Below are positions 1-7,041 of a DNA stretch of 7,988 nt, one piece after another. The DNA lies in NCBI GenBank assembly GCA_937880125.1, contig CALFLU010000069.1, positions 1 through 7,988 on the forward strand, in the 5' to 3' direction. The stretch comes from an uncultured Eubacteriaceae bacterium. Its GTDB lineage: Bacteria > Bacillota > Clostridia > Eubacteriales > UBA1433. Within the stretch, counting starts at the first letter, position 1, and each line of letters starts with the position of its first letter. The notes beneath the pieces were generated by a model. That model had not been told where the DNA came from and did not search any database. It worked only from the letters and a program-made list of their open reading frames with translations. Both the position numbers and the translations under genes were made by a program.

Positions 1-48
1 AATTTATTTGTAAATCAACAACAAAATTTTAGCGGCGGGAACAAAAGC
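1..48. other. Left-edge leader before uvrC, nature uncertain
   Basis: This stretch is AT-rich with no recognisable promoter and no terminator hairpin. Of the three forward frames, one is closed by TAA at 11-13 and one by TAG at 30-32; either could be the tail of an upstream gene. The third is in frame with uvrC and stays open to the window edge, so an N-terminal extension of UvrC cannot be formally excluded. The weak purine stretch GGCGGGAA, about 38-42, is the only candidate ribosome binding site for the ATG at 49. Confidence 0.4.
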
Positions 49-1902
49 ATGTTGCAGGAAAAACTGATGCATCTGCCTGTGAGCAGCGGCATTTATTTAA
101 TGAAGGACGAACAAAAAAACGTTATTTATGTGGGCAAGGCGATTAATTTAAAAAATCGCGTGCGCAGTTATTTTCAAAATAAAGATAATCACGACCTCAA
201 AACGCGCCTTTTGGTGGAGCATATTGCAGACATTGATTATATTATCACCGACAACGAAGTCGAAGCGCTGTTGTTGGAAATTGCGCTGATTAAAAAATAT
301 CGTCCGCATTACAACATTCAATTAAAGGACGATAAAAGCTATCCCTATATCAAAATCAGCGCAGGGAAGTATCCGACGATTTTTTTGACCCGCGAATACA
401 AAATGGACGGGGGCAAATATTTCGGGCCCTACACCAACGCCATGGACGCACGAAAGTTTGTGGAGGCGCTGAACTTGCTCTATCCCATTAAAATGTGCAA
501 AAAAAACTTTGACCGCAAAAGGCAGCAGCGGCCTTGCATTAATTATGACATGGGCATGTGCCTGGCACCTTGCGTGCAAGAGGTGGACAAAGAAGAGTAT
601 GACCGATACATCAAAGAAATCACGGCGGTGTTAAACGGCGATACCCAGCGGCTGACGGCAAAGATCGAAGAGCGTATGCGCTTTTATGCCCAAAAGCAGG
701 ATTTTGAAACGGCCATTATTTTAAGAGACTATATGTATGCCGCGCAAAGTGTTTCGGTTAAGCAAAAAATTGCCGACAACAACCGCGACGATTCGGACGT
801 GTTTGCCCTGGCATATGATGAGGACAATGCCGTGATTGCAATGTTTGAACGAAGTGAGGGTGAGCTGCAAGGAAAGAAAAGTTTTGTGTTGGAAAATATT
901 TACAACCACACACCCACACAAATGATGACGGAATTTATCAAACAATACTATAACCGCGGCAGAGTTGTGCCCAAAACAATCTATTTGCAATATGCCCTTG
1001 AAGAAGAACAACAACAGGCTATTGTGCAAATGCTTTCAAAAAGGCGCGGCGGCAAAGTGGATATAAAGGTTCCCAAAATCGGCGACAAGAAAAAACTCAT
1101 TGCCATGTTGGAAAAAAATGCGCAGGACGCCATTGTGCAGCATAAAAACAGAAAAGAAATGATACAGCAAAAACAGGAAGCTTGCCTGGCGGAAATAGCA
1201 CAGGCCTTTGGTCTGCAAAAGGCGCTTTGCCGCATGGAGGCTTTTGATATTTCAAATATCATGGGCAGCGACCAGGTGGGGGCGATGGTGGTCTATGAAA
1301 AGACGAAAAGAGCACCCAAGGCCTATCGAAGGTTTCGCATCAAGCATGTAGAAGGGCAAGACGACTATGCGGCGATGGCAGAGGCGGTCTTTCGGCGTCT
1401 AAAGCGGGGCAAGGAAGAAATTGAAAACAGCGATAGACAAAGTGCGAGGTTTTTGCCCTTGCCGGAGATTATTTTTGTAGACGGCGGACAGGCCCATGTT
1501 AGGATTATCCAAGGCATTGTAGATGATTTCGGTTTTGATATTGCAGTGGGCGGCCTGAAAAAAGACAGCTCTCACAGCCTGCAGGCGCTGCATGTGCAAG
1601 GGGTTGATTTGCCCATGAGCAGCCTGCCCGAATCGAGAAAATTTTTGCGTGAGATTTCGGACGAAGTGCACCGTTATGCTTATGAGTATCACAGCCTGCG
1701 CCGCAGAGAGAGCATGCTGGCCTCGGAGTTGAACAAAATAGCCTTGGTGGGTGAAAAGAGAAAAGCGCAGTTGTTAAGGCACTTTCAAGGCATTGAGCAG
1801 ATAAAAAAAGCCACAGTGGAAGAACTGATTCAAGTGGAAGGCATTGACAGAAGAATTGCGCAAAACATTGAGGACTATTTCAGCGCACAAACAGAGGCAT
1901 AA
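49..1902 (+). CDS. uvrC: UvrABC excinuclease subunit C
   Basis: UvrC is the nuclease of bacterial nucleotide excision repair. It joins the UvrB-DNA complex and cuts on both sides of a lesion, 3' then 5'. The 617-residue product has the family's full length and domain order. The N-terminal GIY-YIG nuclease, about residues 11-90, shows GIY at 14-16, YVGKA at 27-31, Arg37 and Glu77. Cys150, Cys163, Cys171 and Cys175 match the four cysteines reported to hold an iron-sulfur cluster in UvrC. A UVR motif for UvrB contact lies near 203-236. The RNase H-like nuclease domain has Asp400 in FDIS, the Asp438-Asp439 pair, Asp478 in VDGG and His541 in DEVHRYA. Tandem helix-hairpin-helix motifs occupy about 563-612. 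The start at 49 is chosen because the sequence then aligns with the usual UvrC N-terminus. One oddity: the first hairpin reads ALVGEKR where the family usually has PGIGPKR. The identification is near certain. Confidence 0.98.
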   Translation: MLQEKLMHLPVSSGIYLMKDEQKNVIYVGKAINLKNRVRSYFQNKDNHDLKTRLLVEHIADIDYIITDNEVEALLLEIALIKKYRPHYNIQLKDDKSYPYIKISAGKYPTIFLTREYKMDGGKYFGPYTNAMDARKFVEALNLLYPIKMCKKNFDRKRQQRPCINYDMGMCLAPCVQEVDKEEYDRYIKEITAVLNGDTQRLTAKIEERMRFYAQKQDFETAIILRDYMYAAQSVSVKQKIADNNRDDSDVFALAYDEDNAVIAMFERSEGELQGKKSFVLENIYNHTPTQMMTEFIKQYYNRGRVVPKTIYLQYALEEEQQQAIVQMLSKRRGGKVDIKVPKIGDKKKLIAMLEKNAQDAIVQHKNRKEMIQQKQEACLAEIAQAFGLQKALCRMEAFDISNIMGSDQVGAMVVYEKTKRAPKAYRRFRIKHVEGQDDYAAMAEAVFRRLKRGKEEIENSDRQSARFLPLPEIIFVDGGQAHVRIIQGIVDDFGFDIAVGGLKKDSSHSLQALHVQGVDLPMSSLPESRKFLREISDEVHRYAYEYHSLRRRESMLASELNKIALVGEKRKAQLLRHFQGIEQIKKATVEELIQVEGIDRRIAQNIEDYFSAQTEA

Positions 1903-1905
1903 ACG

Positions 1906-1938
1906 AAAAAAGTCAAAAAAGCACAAAAAAACAAAAAA
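1906..1938 (+). promoter_or_regulatory. Run of four A-tracts upstream of the proBA promoter (UP-element-like)
   Basis: Runs of six or seven A lie at 1906-1911, 1915-1920, 1925-1931 and 1933-1938. Their centres are about 9, 10.5 and 7.5 bp apart, roughly one helical turn, which is the pattern of intrinsically curved DNA. The last two fall where an UP element would contact the RNA polymerase alpha subunit for the promoter at 1943-1971. The tracts are seen directly; bending and a boost to transcription are inferred. No GC-rich hairpin precedes them, so they are not a terminator on this strand. Confidence 0.45.
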
Positions 1939-1942
1939 TATA

Positions 1943-1971
1943 TTCACTTTATGTAGCGTAGATGCTATAAT
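1943..1971 (+). promoter_or_regulatory. Predicted sigma-A promoter of proBA, extended -10
   Basis: The -35 candidate TTCACT (1943-1948) matches four of six consensus bases. After a 17-bp spacer comes a perfect -10 TATAAT (1966-1971), preceded by TGC to give the extended form TGnTATAAT (from 1963). Transcription would start near 1978, leaving a leader of about 36 nt before the proB ATG at 2014. That is too short for a T-box or other large riboswitch. This is the only strong promoter I see in any intergenic gap of the window. Confidence 0.7.
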
Positions 1972-1984
1972 CGAAATACTACAT
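1951..1984. repeat. 6-bp inverted repeat flanking the proBA -10 box (possible operator)
   Basis: ATGTAG at 1951-1956 and its reverse complement CTACAT at 1979-1984 bracket the -10 element, with the right arm at the predicted transcription start. A nested pair, TAGC (1954-1957) and GCTA (1964-1967), overlaps the left arm. A repressor site here would block RNA polymerase. Arms this short can occur by chance in AT-rich DNA, and no regulator is encoded nearby to support the idea. Confidence 0.25.
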
Positions 1985-2003
1985 TTTGTGGGTATGGATT
2001 GTT

Positions 2004-2008
2004 GAGGT
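2004..2008 (+). promoter_or_regulatory. Ribosome binding site of proB
   Basis: GAGGT lies 5 nt before the ATG at 2014. It decides the start: the in-frame TTG codons at 1999 and 2002 sit upstream of or within this site and have no site of their own, so the ATG is preferred. Confidence 0.7.
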
Positions 2009-2013
2009 ATAAA

Positions 2014-2814
2014 ATGGCAAAAGGATCCAATTTGAACAGAGTCGTGCTGAAAATCGGCAGCTCCACCTTGACGCATTCGCAAGGACTTGCCAACATTCGC
2101 GCCATGGAACAGTTGGTGAAGGTAATTAGCGACATCAAAAACTCGGGAAAAGAAATCATCATTGTCTCCTCCGGTGCCGTTGCCATCGGCATGGGCAAAA
2201 TGGGCATGCAAAAGCGGCCCGCAGACATACCCTCCAAGCAGGCGATAGCAGCGGTGGGGCAGTGTGAGCTGATGTATTTGTATGACAAAATGTTTTCGGT
2301 TTACCATCACACGGTGGCGCAAATTTTGTTGACGGCGGATATCAACGAAAACGAGGAATTGCTCGGCAACGTGCAAAATACCTTTCGAAGCTTGTTGGAA
2401 ATGAAAGTCATTCCCATTGTCAATGAAAATGACAGTGTCTATATTGCGGAGTTGACCATTGGCGACAATGACAATCTTTCGGCACTGGTGGCACAGATGG
2501 TTGAGGCAGATGCGCTGATTATTCTTTCGGATATTGACGGGCTGTATACGGCAAATCCCGCAAACAATGCCGCCGCACAGCTGATAGAAGAAGTGGGGCT
2601 CATTGATGCGTCAATCCATGCCCTGGCAGGCGGGGTGTCGAGCAACAGGGGAACGGGCGGAATGGTGACAAAAATTCAAGCGGCGCAATATGCGCAAAAC
2701 CATGATATTTCGACCTACATTATTTCGGGCAAAAAACCCGAACGGTTATATGATTTATTTGAAGGAAAGTCGGTAGGAACTTATTTTAAGAAGAGGAGTG
2801 AGATACATGCTTGA
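2014..2814 (+). CDS. proB: Glutamate 5-kinase, short form without PUA domain
   Basis: ProB phosphorylates L-glutamate with ATP to gamma-glutamyl phosphate, the first and normally proline-inhibited step of proline synthesis in the cytoplasm. The 266-residue product is an amino acid kinase fold. It shows the ATP-binding start VVLKIGSS (10-17), VSSGAVAIGMG (51-61), KQAIAAVGQ (75-83), the substrate loop VNENDSV (136-142), GDNDNLSA (150-157), SDIDGLYTANP (172-182) and the nucleotide-binding GTGGMVTKI (213-221). It ends soon after the kinase domain, so the C-terminal PUA domain of the roughly 367-residue E. coli enzyme is absent. Short ProB forms of this kind are known in Bacillota. The start is the ATG at 2014, which has a GAGGT site 5 nt upstream; the in-frame TTG at 1999 would add five residues. 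The 3' end overlaps proA by 8 bp. The promoter at 1943-1971 should drive it. Confidence 0.97.
   Translation: MAKGSNLNRVVLKIGSSTLTHSQGLANIRAMEQLVKVISDIKNSGKEIIIVSSGAVAIGMGKMGMQKRPADIPSKQAIAAVGQCELMYLYDKMFSVYHHTVAQILLTADINENEELLGNVQNTFRSLLEMKVIPIVNENDSVYIAELTIGDNDNLSALVAQMVEADALIILSDIDGLYTANPANNAAAQLIEEVGLIDASIHALAGGVSSNRGTGGMVTKIQAAQYAQNHDISTYIISGKKPERLYDLFEGKSVGTYFKKRSEIHA
2791..2798 (+). promoter_or_regulatory. Ribosome binding site of proA inside proB
   Basis: AAGAGGAG, with core AGGAG at 2794-2798, lies within the last codons of proB and ends 8 nt before the ATG at 2807. It supports that start over the in-frame GTG at 2798, which overlaps the site, and over the ATG at 2816, which is 17 nt away. 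The arrangement suggests that ribosomes finishing proB help start proA. Confidence 0.8.
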
Positions 2815-4060
2815 TATGAAACAACTCGGTGCGCGTGCAAAAAAAGCATCGAAAATACTGGCGATTCAATCCACGACGAAAAAAAACGAAGCGTTGTTGA
2901 AAATAGCAGAAGGGCTGAAAAACAATAAAGAGGCCATTCTCAAAGCCAACGCACTAGATATTGAAAATGCAAAAAAAATAAATTACAAAGCGGCATTTGT
3001 AGAGCGCTTGACGCTCAGTGACAGCCGTATCGACGATATCATTGCGGCGGTGGAATACTTGGTGGAACTGCCTGATCCCTGCGGCAAGGTGCTCAGCGGT
3101 ACGACACGGCCCAACGGACTGGTGATTCAAAAGATTTCCGTGCCCCTGGGCGTTATCGGCATGATTTATGAATCACGACCCAATGTGACGGTGGACGCGG
3201 CGACGCTGTGTCTCAAAGCCGGCAATGCCTGCATCTTGCGCGGTGGGAAAGAGACGATTCATTCCAACAAAGCACTGGCTGACATTATGCGCGGTGCTGT
3301 GGAAGAGGCGGGATTGCCACGTGATTGCATCATTTTAATCGAAAACACCGAGCGGGTGTATGTGGACGAAATGATGCGCATGAACGACTATATTGACGTG
3401 CTCATCCCCCGCGGCAGCCACCGGCTGATTAATGCCGTTGTTGAAAACGCCTCGGTGCCCGCTATTGCCACGGGTCTGGGCAACTGCCATACCTATGTGG
3501 ATTGCGGCGCGGATATCGATATGGCCGTGGCCATTGTCGATAATGCAAAAAACAGTCGCCCCGGCGTGTGCAACGCACTGGAAACACTGCTGGTTCATGA
3601 AAAGGAAGCAGAAGCCTTACTGCCCAAAGTGGAGGAAAAAATGGCGGCCTACAACACACAGATGCGCTGTTGCGAGCGCTCTTTTGAGATATTAAAAGGT
3701 AAAGAAAACGTGGTTTTGGCTACGGAAGAAGACTATGCAACAGAGTATGAAGACTATATTTTGGTCGTGAAAATCGTAGACAGCTTGCAAGAGGCGATTG
3801 CACATATCAATCAATATTCCACGGCGCACTCCGAGGCTATTGTGACCAACAATTATGCCAACAGCAAGAAGTTTTTGGCGGAGGTGGATAGCGCCACGGT
3901 GTATGTCAACGCCTCTACGCGCTTCAGCGACGGCGGAGAGTTTGGATTTGGTGCGGAGATCGGCATTTCGACACAAAAACTCCACGCAAGAGGACCCATG
4001 GGTCTTGAGGCACTGACCACGGTAAAATACATCATCGAAGGCAACGGACAAATTCGTTAA
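2807..4060 (+). CDS. proA: Glutamate-5-semialdehyde dehydrogenase (gamma-glutamyl phosphate reductase)
   Basis: ProA reduces gamma-glutamyl phosphate with NADPH to glutamate-5-semialdehyde, which cyclises to pyrroline-5-carboxylate for the last step of proline synthesis. The product is 417 residues, the same length as E. coli ProA, and belongs to the aldehyde dehydrogenase superfamily. The catalytic cysteine is Cys255 in RPGVCNALETLL. Other family blocks are IYESRPNVTVDAA, the cofactor-side GNACILRGG, PRGSHRLI, ATGLGNCHTYVD, and the C-terminal FGFGAEIGISTQKLHARGPMG with the terminal GNGQIR. It overlaps proB by 8 bp, which fits the known channelling or coupling of the labile acyl phosphate between ProB and ProA. 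No proC (pyrroline-5-carboxylate reductase) is in the window, so the final step must be encoded elsewhere. Confidence 0.98.
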   Translation: MLDMKQLGARAKKASKILAIQSTTKKNEALLKIAEGLKNNKEAILKANALDIENAKKINYKAAFVERLTLSDSRIDDIIAAVEYLVELPDPCGKVLSGTTRPNGLVIQKISVPLGVIGMIYESRPNVTVDAATLCLKAGNACILRGGKETIHSNKALADIMRGAVEEAGLPRDCIILIENTERVYVDEMMRMNDYIDVLIPRGSHRLINAVVENASVPAIATGLGNCHTYVDCGADIDMAVAIVDNAKNSRPGVCNALETLLVHEKEAEALLPKVEEKMAAYNTQMRCCERSFEILKGKENVVLATEEDYATEYEDYILVVKIVDSLQEAIAHINQYSTAHSEAIVTNNYANSKKFLAEVDSATVYVNASTRFSDGGEFGFGAEIGISTQKLHARGPMGLEALTTVKYIIEGNGQIR

Positions 4061-4119
4061 AGGACGAAACCAACAAAAAACAAAACCCAAATAATCAAAA
4101 GGAAAAGGCAGGAAAAGGC
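4061..4119 (+). other. proA-nrdJ intergenic gap without terminator or riboswitch
   Basis: These 59 bp are A-rich and contain no hairpin followed by a T-run. AATAAT at 4090-4095 resembles a -10 box but has no acceptable -35 at the right distance. The gap is too short for a cobalamin riboswitch. Read-through from proBA into nrdJ is therefore plausible, unless a promoter lies inside proA. Confidence 0.5.
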
Positions 4120-4120
4120 A
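4101..4120 (+). repeat. Perfect tandem repeat of a 10-bp unit carrying the nrdJ ribosome binding site
   Basis: The unit GGAAAAGGCA occurs at 4101-4110 and again at 4111-4120; the last base is the A of the nrdJ ATG. The AGG at 4110-4112 lies 7 nt from the start and is the best-spaced Shine-Dalgarno core. AAGG at 4105-4108 is 11 nt away, and AAGG at 4115-4118 is too close to work. The duplication therefore gives two overlapping candidate sites. Slippage at such a repeat could change spacing, though that is inference. Confidence 0.7.
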
Positions 4121-7038
4121 TGAATTCACTGGTGCAACGCTACTTGACAAAAGGATTGCTCCCCGACGGAGACAAAACGGTTTACGACTTATTTGAATAC
4201 AAAACCGTCAATGCGCAAATAATCGATCATCGTACAGGAAAATATATTCTCGACATGCAAGATCTCGAGTTTCCCGTGCATTATTCGCAAAATGCGTGTA
4301 ACATTATCGCTTCAAAATATTTTCGCAAGGCGGGTGTGAACACGCCCCGGGGCCACGAGCACAGCATGAAGCAAGTGGTGGACAGAATGACGGGTTTTTG
4401 GACGGACGCGCTTTATGACGAAAAAATATTAAAAGACGAAGAAGAAAAAGCGATTTTTTATGACGAAATTGCCTATGCGCTGTTAAAACAAATGTGGGCG
4501 CCCAATTCACCGCAATGGTTTAACACAGGCATTATGCGCAGTTATAACATTCATGGCGAAGCCGACGAGCTGTATTTTTATAACGAAGAGACAAAAGAAG
4601 TGGAAAAGAGCAAAGACCGCTATACACGCACGCAGTCTTCGGCTTGTTTTATTCTCTCCATTGCCGACAAGCTCATTGGCAAACATTCTATTTCGGAACA
4701 ATACGTAACCGAAACCAAGCTGTTTAAGGGCGGCAGCGGGGTCGGCACAAACTATTCGGCAATTCGCGGTGTCAATGAGGCTTTGTCCAACGGCGGCGCC
4801 TCCAGCGGGCTGATGAGCTTTCTCAAGGGCTTTGACAAAAACGCCGGGGCAATCAAATCCGGCGGCACAACACGCAGAGCCGCAAAAATGCTGATCTTAG
4901 ACATTGACCACCCTGAGGTGGAAGATTTTATAACCTGGAAATCGAAAGAAGAAGACAAAGTGCGTGCACTGGGCAAAATGGGCTATGACATTTCGATGGA
5001 CGGAGAGGCCTATCAAACCGTCAGCGGACAAAACGGAAACAACTCGGTGCGCGCCAACCGCGAATTCATGGAAAAGGTCATGGATTTGGAAAATAATCCC
5101 GACAGCGAACTTCTTTTAAAGGGTCGCGTGGACAGCGGCGTGGACAAAAGGGTAAAAGTAAAAGACCTGTGGCAGCGCATCAACCAATCGGCCTGGGAAT
5201 GTGCGGATCCTGGGCTGCAATTTGACGATACGTTCAATGCCTGGCACACGTGCCCCAACGGTTTGGACGGGGAGTATAATGCAAAGCACAACCGCATCAA
5301 TGCCACAAATCCCTGTTCGGAATATGCCTTTTTGGACGATACGGCATGTAACTTAGCATCGATAAACGTCTATGCTTTTTATGACAGCGAAAAAATGGTC
5401 TTTGACACAGCGGCCTATGTGCATCTTTGTTCGCTGATTCAGCTGGTGCTGGAAGCCTCCATTCATTGGGCGCATTTTCCCACGGACGACATTGCCCGCA
5501 ACAGCTACATGTTTCGCACCACGGGTCTGGGCATTTGCAATGTGGCGTCTTTGCTGTTGGCGGCAGGCATCGCCTATGACTCTCATGAGGGCAGAAACAT
5601 CACCGCGTTGTTGTGTTCGTTGATGACGGCGGTTTCTTATAGAACTTCGGCGCAGATGGCCAGACAAATCGGTGCGTTTTCCGCCTTTGCGCTGAACAAA
5701 CAAAGTATGATGAAAATCATTAAAAACCACGCCACAGTGGCGGGTGTTTTGCCGGGAGAGCCTGAAGGCATTGACTATGAAGTCTTTAGAATTGACCACG
5801 GCATTGGGCAAGGAAAGAATTTTGCCTCCCTCTTTGCCGCTTTAAAAGAAGAGTGGGAAGGGGCCGTTGAATTGGGCGAAAAATTCGGCTACAGAAATGC
5901 GCAAGTAAGCGTCATTGCCCCCACGGGAACCATCTCTTTTGCCATGGATTGTGCAGCCACCTCCATTGAGCCGTTTTATTCCCATGTTTTTTATAAGCAG
6001 CTTTCGGGGGGCGGCTATATGGAAATTGTCAACCCCATTGTGCAAACCGCACTGCTCAACCTTGGTTATACCAACGACGAGGCAAATGATATTATTGAAT
6101 ATATGCTCGAAAAAGATGAAAAACAAAGGCTGGTCAACACCACGCTGGCACAGGCACCGCATTTGAAAGAAGAACACAAGGCTATTTTTGATACGGCCAA
6201 CGACATTTCGCCGCAGGGGCACGTGCTGATGGTTTCGGCCATTACGCCCAACATCAGCGGCTCGGTATCCAAAACGGTCAATTTGCCGCGCGAGGCCTCT
6301 GTGGAAGACATTGCCTATATTCACCTGCTGTCCTACAAAACAGGCTGCAAGGCGATTTCGCTTTACAGAGACGGCTGCAAAGTGAGCCAGCCGCTGTCGA
6401 CGGGCAGTGCATCGACGCGGAAAAAAATAGAAGATTATACCTATTATGAATTGATGGATTATGCAAAAAACTGCGCGAAAAATATTCCCAATCGCGTCAG
6501 ACCCAACGGAATGCGCCTGAGCCGCACCCACGCAGCGGAGATTGGCGACATTGAGTTGTATGTAACCATCGGCTATTACAATGACGGCACCATGGCAGAG
6601 CTCTTTGTGTCTTCGGATAAAGAAGGAACCATTGTCAAGGGCTTGTTGGCCGTGTTGTCCAAATCCATTTCCAATATGCTGCAATACAAAATCCCCGCCA
6701 GCGAAATATCACGCCTGCTGCGCGGACAACAATTTGAACCCGCGGGGTTTGTCAGCCGACATCCGTATATTAAAAACGCTTCGTCGGTGGCGGACTTAAT
6801 CAGCAAAATCATCGACATTGAGTTGGGAGACTATTCCCGCATTCAGGTCAAACCTGAAAATGTGCAATCGGTGATTGCCGAACACGACCAACACAAGCCG
6901 GAATACACCGCTGCGCCCGCCGAAAAAGAGGAGAGACTCTATGGGGAGCGATGTGCCGTATGCGGCAGTGTAAAAATGTTTCGAAACGGAAATTGCAAAG
7001 TGTGCAAAGACTGCGGAACAACAACAGGGTGCAGTTAA
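4120..7038 (+). CDS. nrdJ: Vitamin B12-dependent (class II) ribonucleotide reductase
   Basis: NrdJ converts ribonucleotides to deoxyribonucleotides using adenosylcobalamin to generate a thiyl radical, so it works with or without oxygen and needs no separate radical subunit. The 972-residue product has the length of the long bacterial NrdJ clade. Active-site cysteines are Cys176 (SSACFIL), the radical cysteine Cys399 in NPCSEY with Asn397 and Glu401, and Cys410 (DTACNLAS); Cys176 and Cys410 form the reducing pair. Other blocks are WAPNSPQWFNTG, FKGGSGVGTN (202-211), SGGTTRRAAKM and the phosphate-binding APTGTISF (600-607). A TSCPD-type domain spans about 805-900. The tail has six cysteines: 945, 948, 959, 962, 965 and 971, in a CxxC...CxxCxxC...GCS pattern. 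These probably form a zinc ribbon and a flexible redox arm that re-reduces the active site. The ATG at 4120 fits the family N-terminus. A TraB-like gene starts 3 bp after the stop. No ATP-cone motif is evident to me at the N-terminus. Confidence 0.97.
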   Translation: MNSLVQRYLTKGLLPDGDKTVYDLFEYKTVNAQIIDHRTGKYILDMQDLEFPVHYSQNACNIIASKYFRKAGVNTPRGHEHSMKQVVDRMTGFWTDALYDEKILKDEEEKAIFYDEIAYALLKQMWAPNSPQWFNTGIMRSYNIHGEADELYFYNEETKEVEKSKDRYTRTQSSACFILSIADKLIGKHSISEQYVTETKLFKGGSGVGTNYSAIRGVNEALSNGGASSGLMSFLKGFDKNAGAIKSGGTTRRAAKMLILDIDHPEVEDFITWKSKEEDKVRALGKMGYDISMDGEAYQTVSGQNGNNSVRANREFMEKVMDLENNPDSELLLKGRVDSGVDKRVKVKDLWQRINQSAWECADPGLQFDDTFNAWHTCPNGLDGEYNAKHNRINATNPCSEYAFLDDTACNLASINVYAFYDSEKMVFDTAAYVHLCSLIQLVLEASIHWAHFPTDDIARNSYMFRTTGLGICNVASLLLAAGIAYDSHEGRNITALLCSLMTAVSYRTSAQMARQIGAFSAFALNKQSMMKIIKNHATVAGVLPGEPEGIDYEVFRIDHGIGQGKNFASLFAALKEEWEGAVELGEKFGYRNAQVSVIAPTGTISFAMDCAATSIEPFYSHVFYKQLSGGGYMEIVNPIVQTALLNLGYTNDEANDIIEYMLEKDEKQRLVNTTLAQAPHLKEEHKAIFDTANDISPQGHVLMVSAITPNISGSVSKTVNLPREASVEDIAYIHLLSYKTGCKAISLYRDGCKVSQPLSTGSASTRKKIEDYTYYELMDYAKNCAKNIPNRVRPNGMRLSRTHAAEIGDIELYVTIGYYNDGTMAELFVSSDKEGTIVKGLLAVLSKSISNMLQYKIPASEISRLLRGQQFEPAGFVSRHPYIKNASSVADLISKIIDIELGDYSRIQVKPENVQSVIAEHDQHKPEYTAAPAEKEERLYGERCAVCGSVKMFRNGNCKVCKDCGTTTGCS

Positions 7039-7041
7039 TAG

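Noticed and set aside
1903..1942. A-rich stretch after uvrC as a terminator
   Set aside because: No stable GC stem precedes a T-run on the + strand. As a terminator for the opposite strand it would need a reverse-strand gene, and none is present.
1978..2013. T-box or other riboswitch leader for proBA
   Set aside because: The leader from the predicted start is only about 36 nt, and no T-box motif or terminator/antiterminator pair is visible.
1774..2376. Antisense open frame of 200 codons across the uvrC end and proB start
   Set aside because: It crosses the A-tract region, giving Phe/Cys-rich low-complexity sequence, has no ribosome binding site that I can support, and overlaps two clear genes.
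3432..3695. Forward 87-codon open frame inside proA in another frame
   Set aside because: Trp- and Pro-rich translation with no family resemblance, fully inside the conserved catalytic part of proA.
4090..4095. AATAAT as a -10 box for nrdJ
   Set aside because: The position 17 bp upstream reads AAACCA, far from TTGACA, and there is no extended -10 TG.
5842..6684. Long antisense open frame inside nrdJ (280 codons)
   Set aside because: It lies wholly opposite a well-supported gene, has no recognisable motif and is rich in residues typical of reverse-strand reading. It is a codon-composition shadow.
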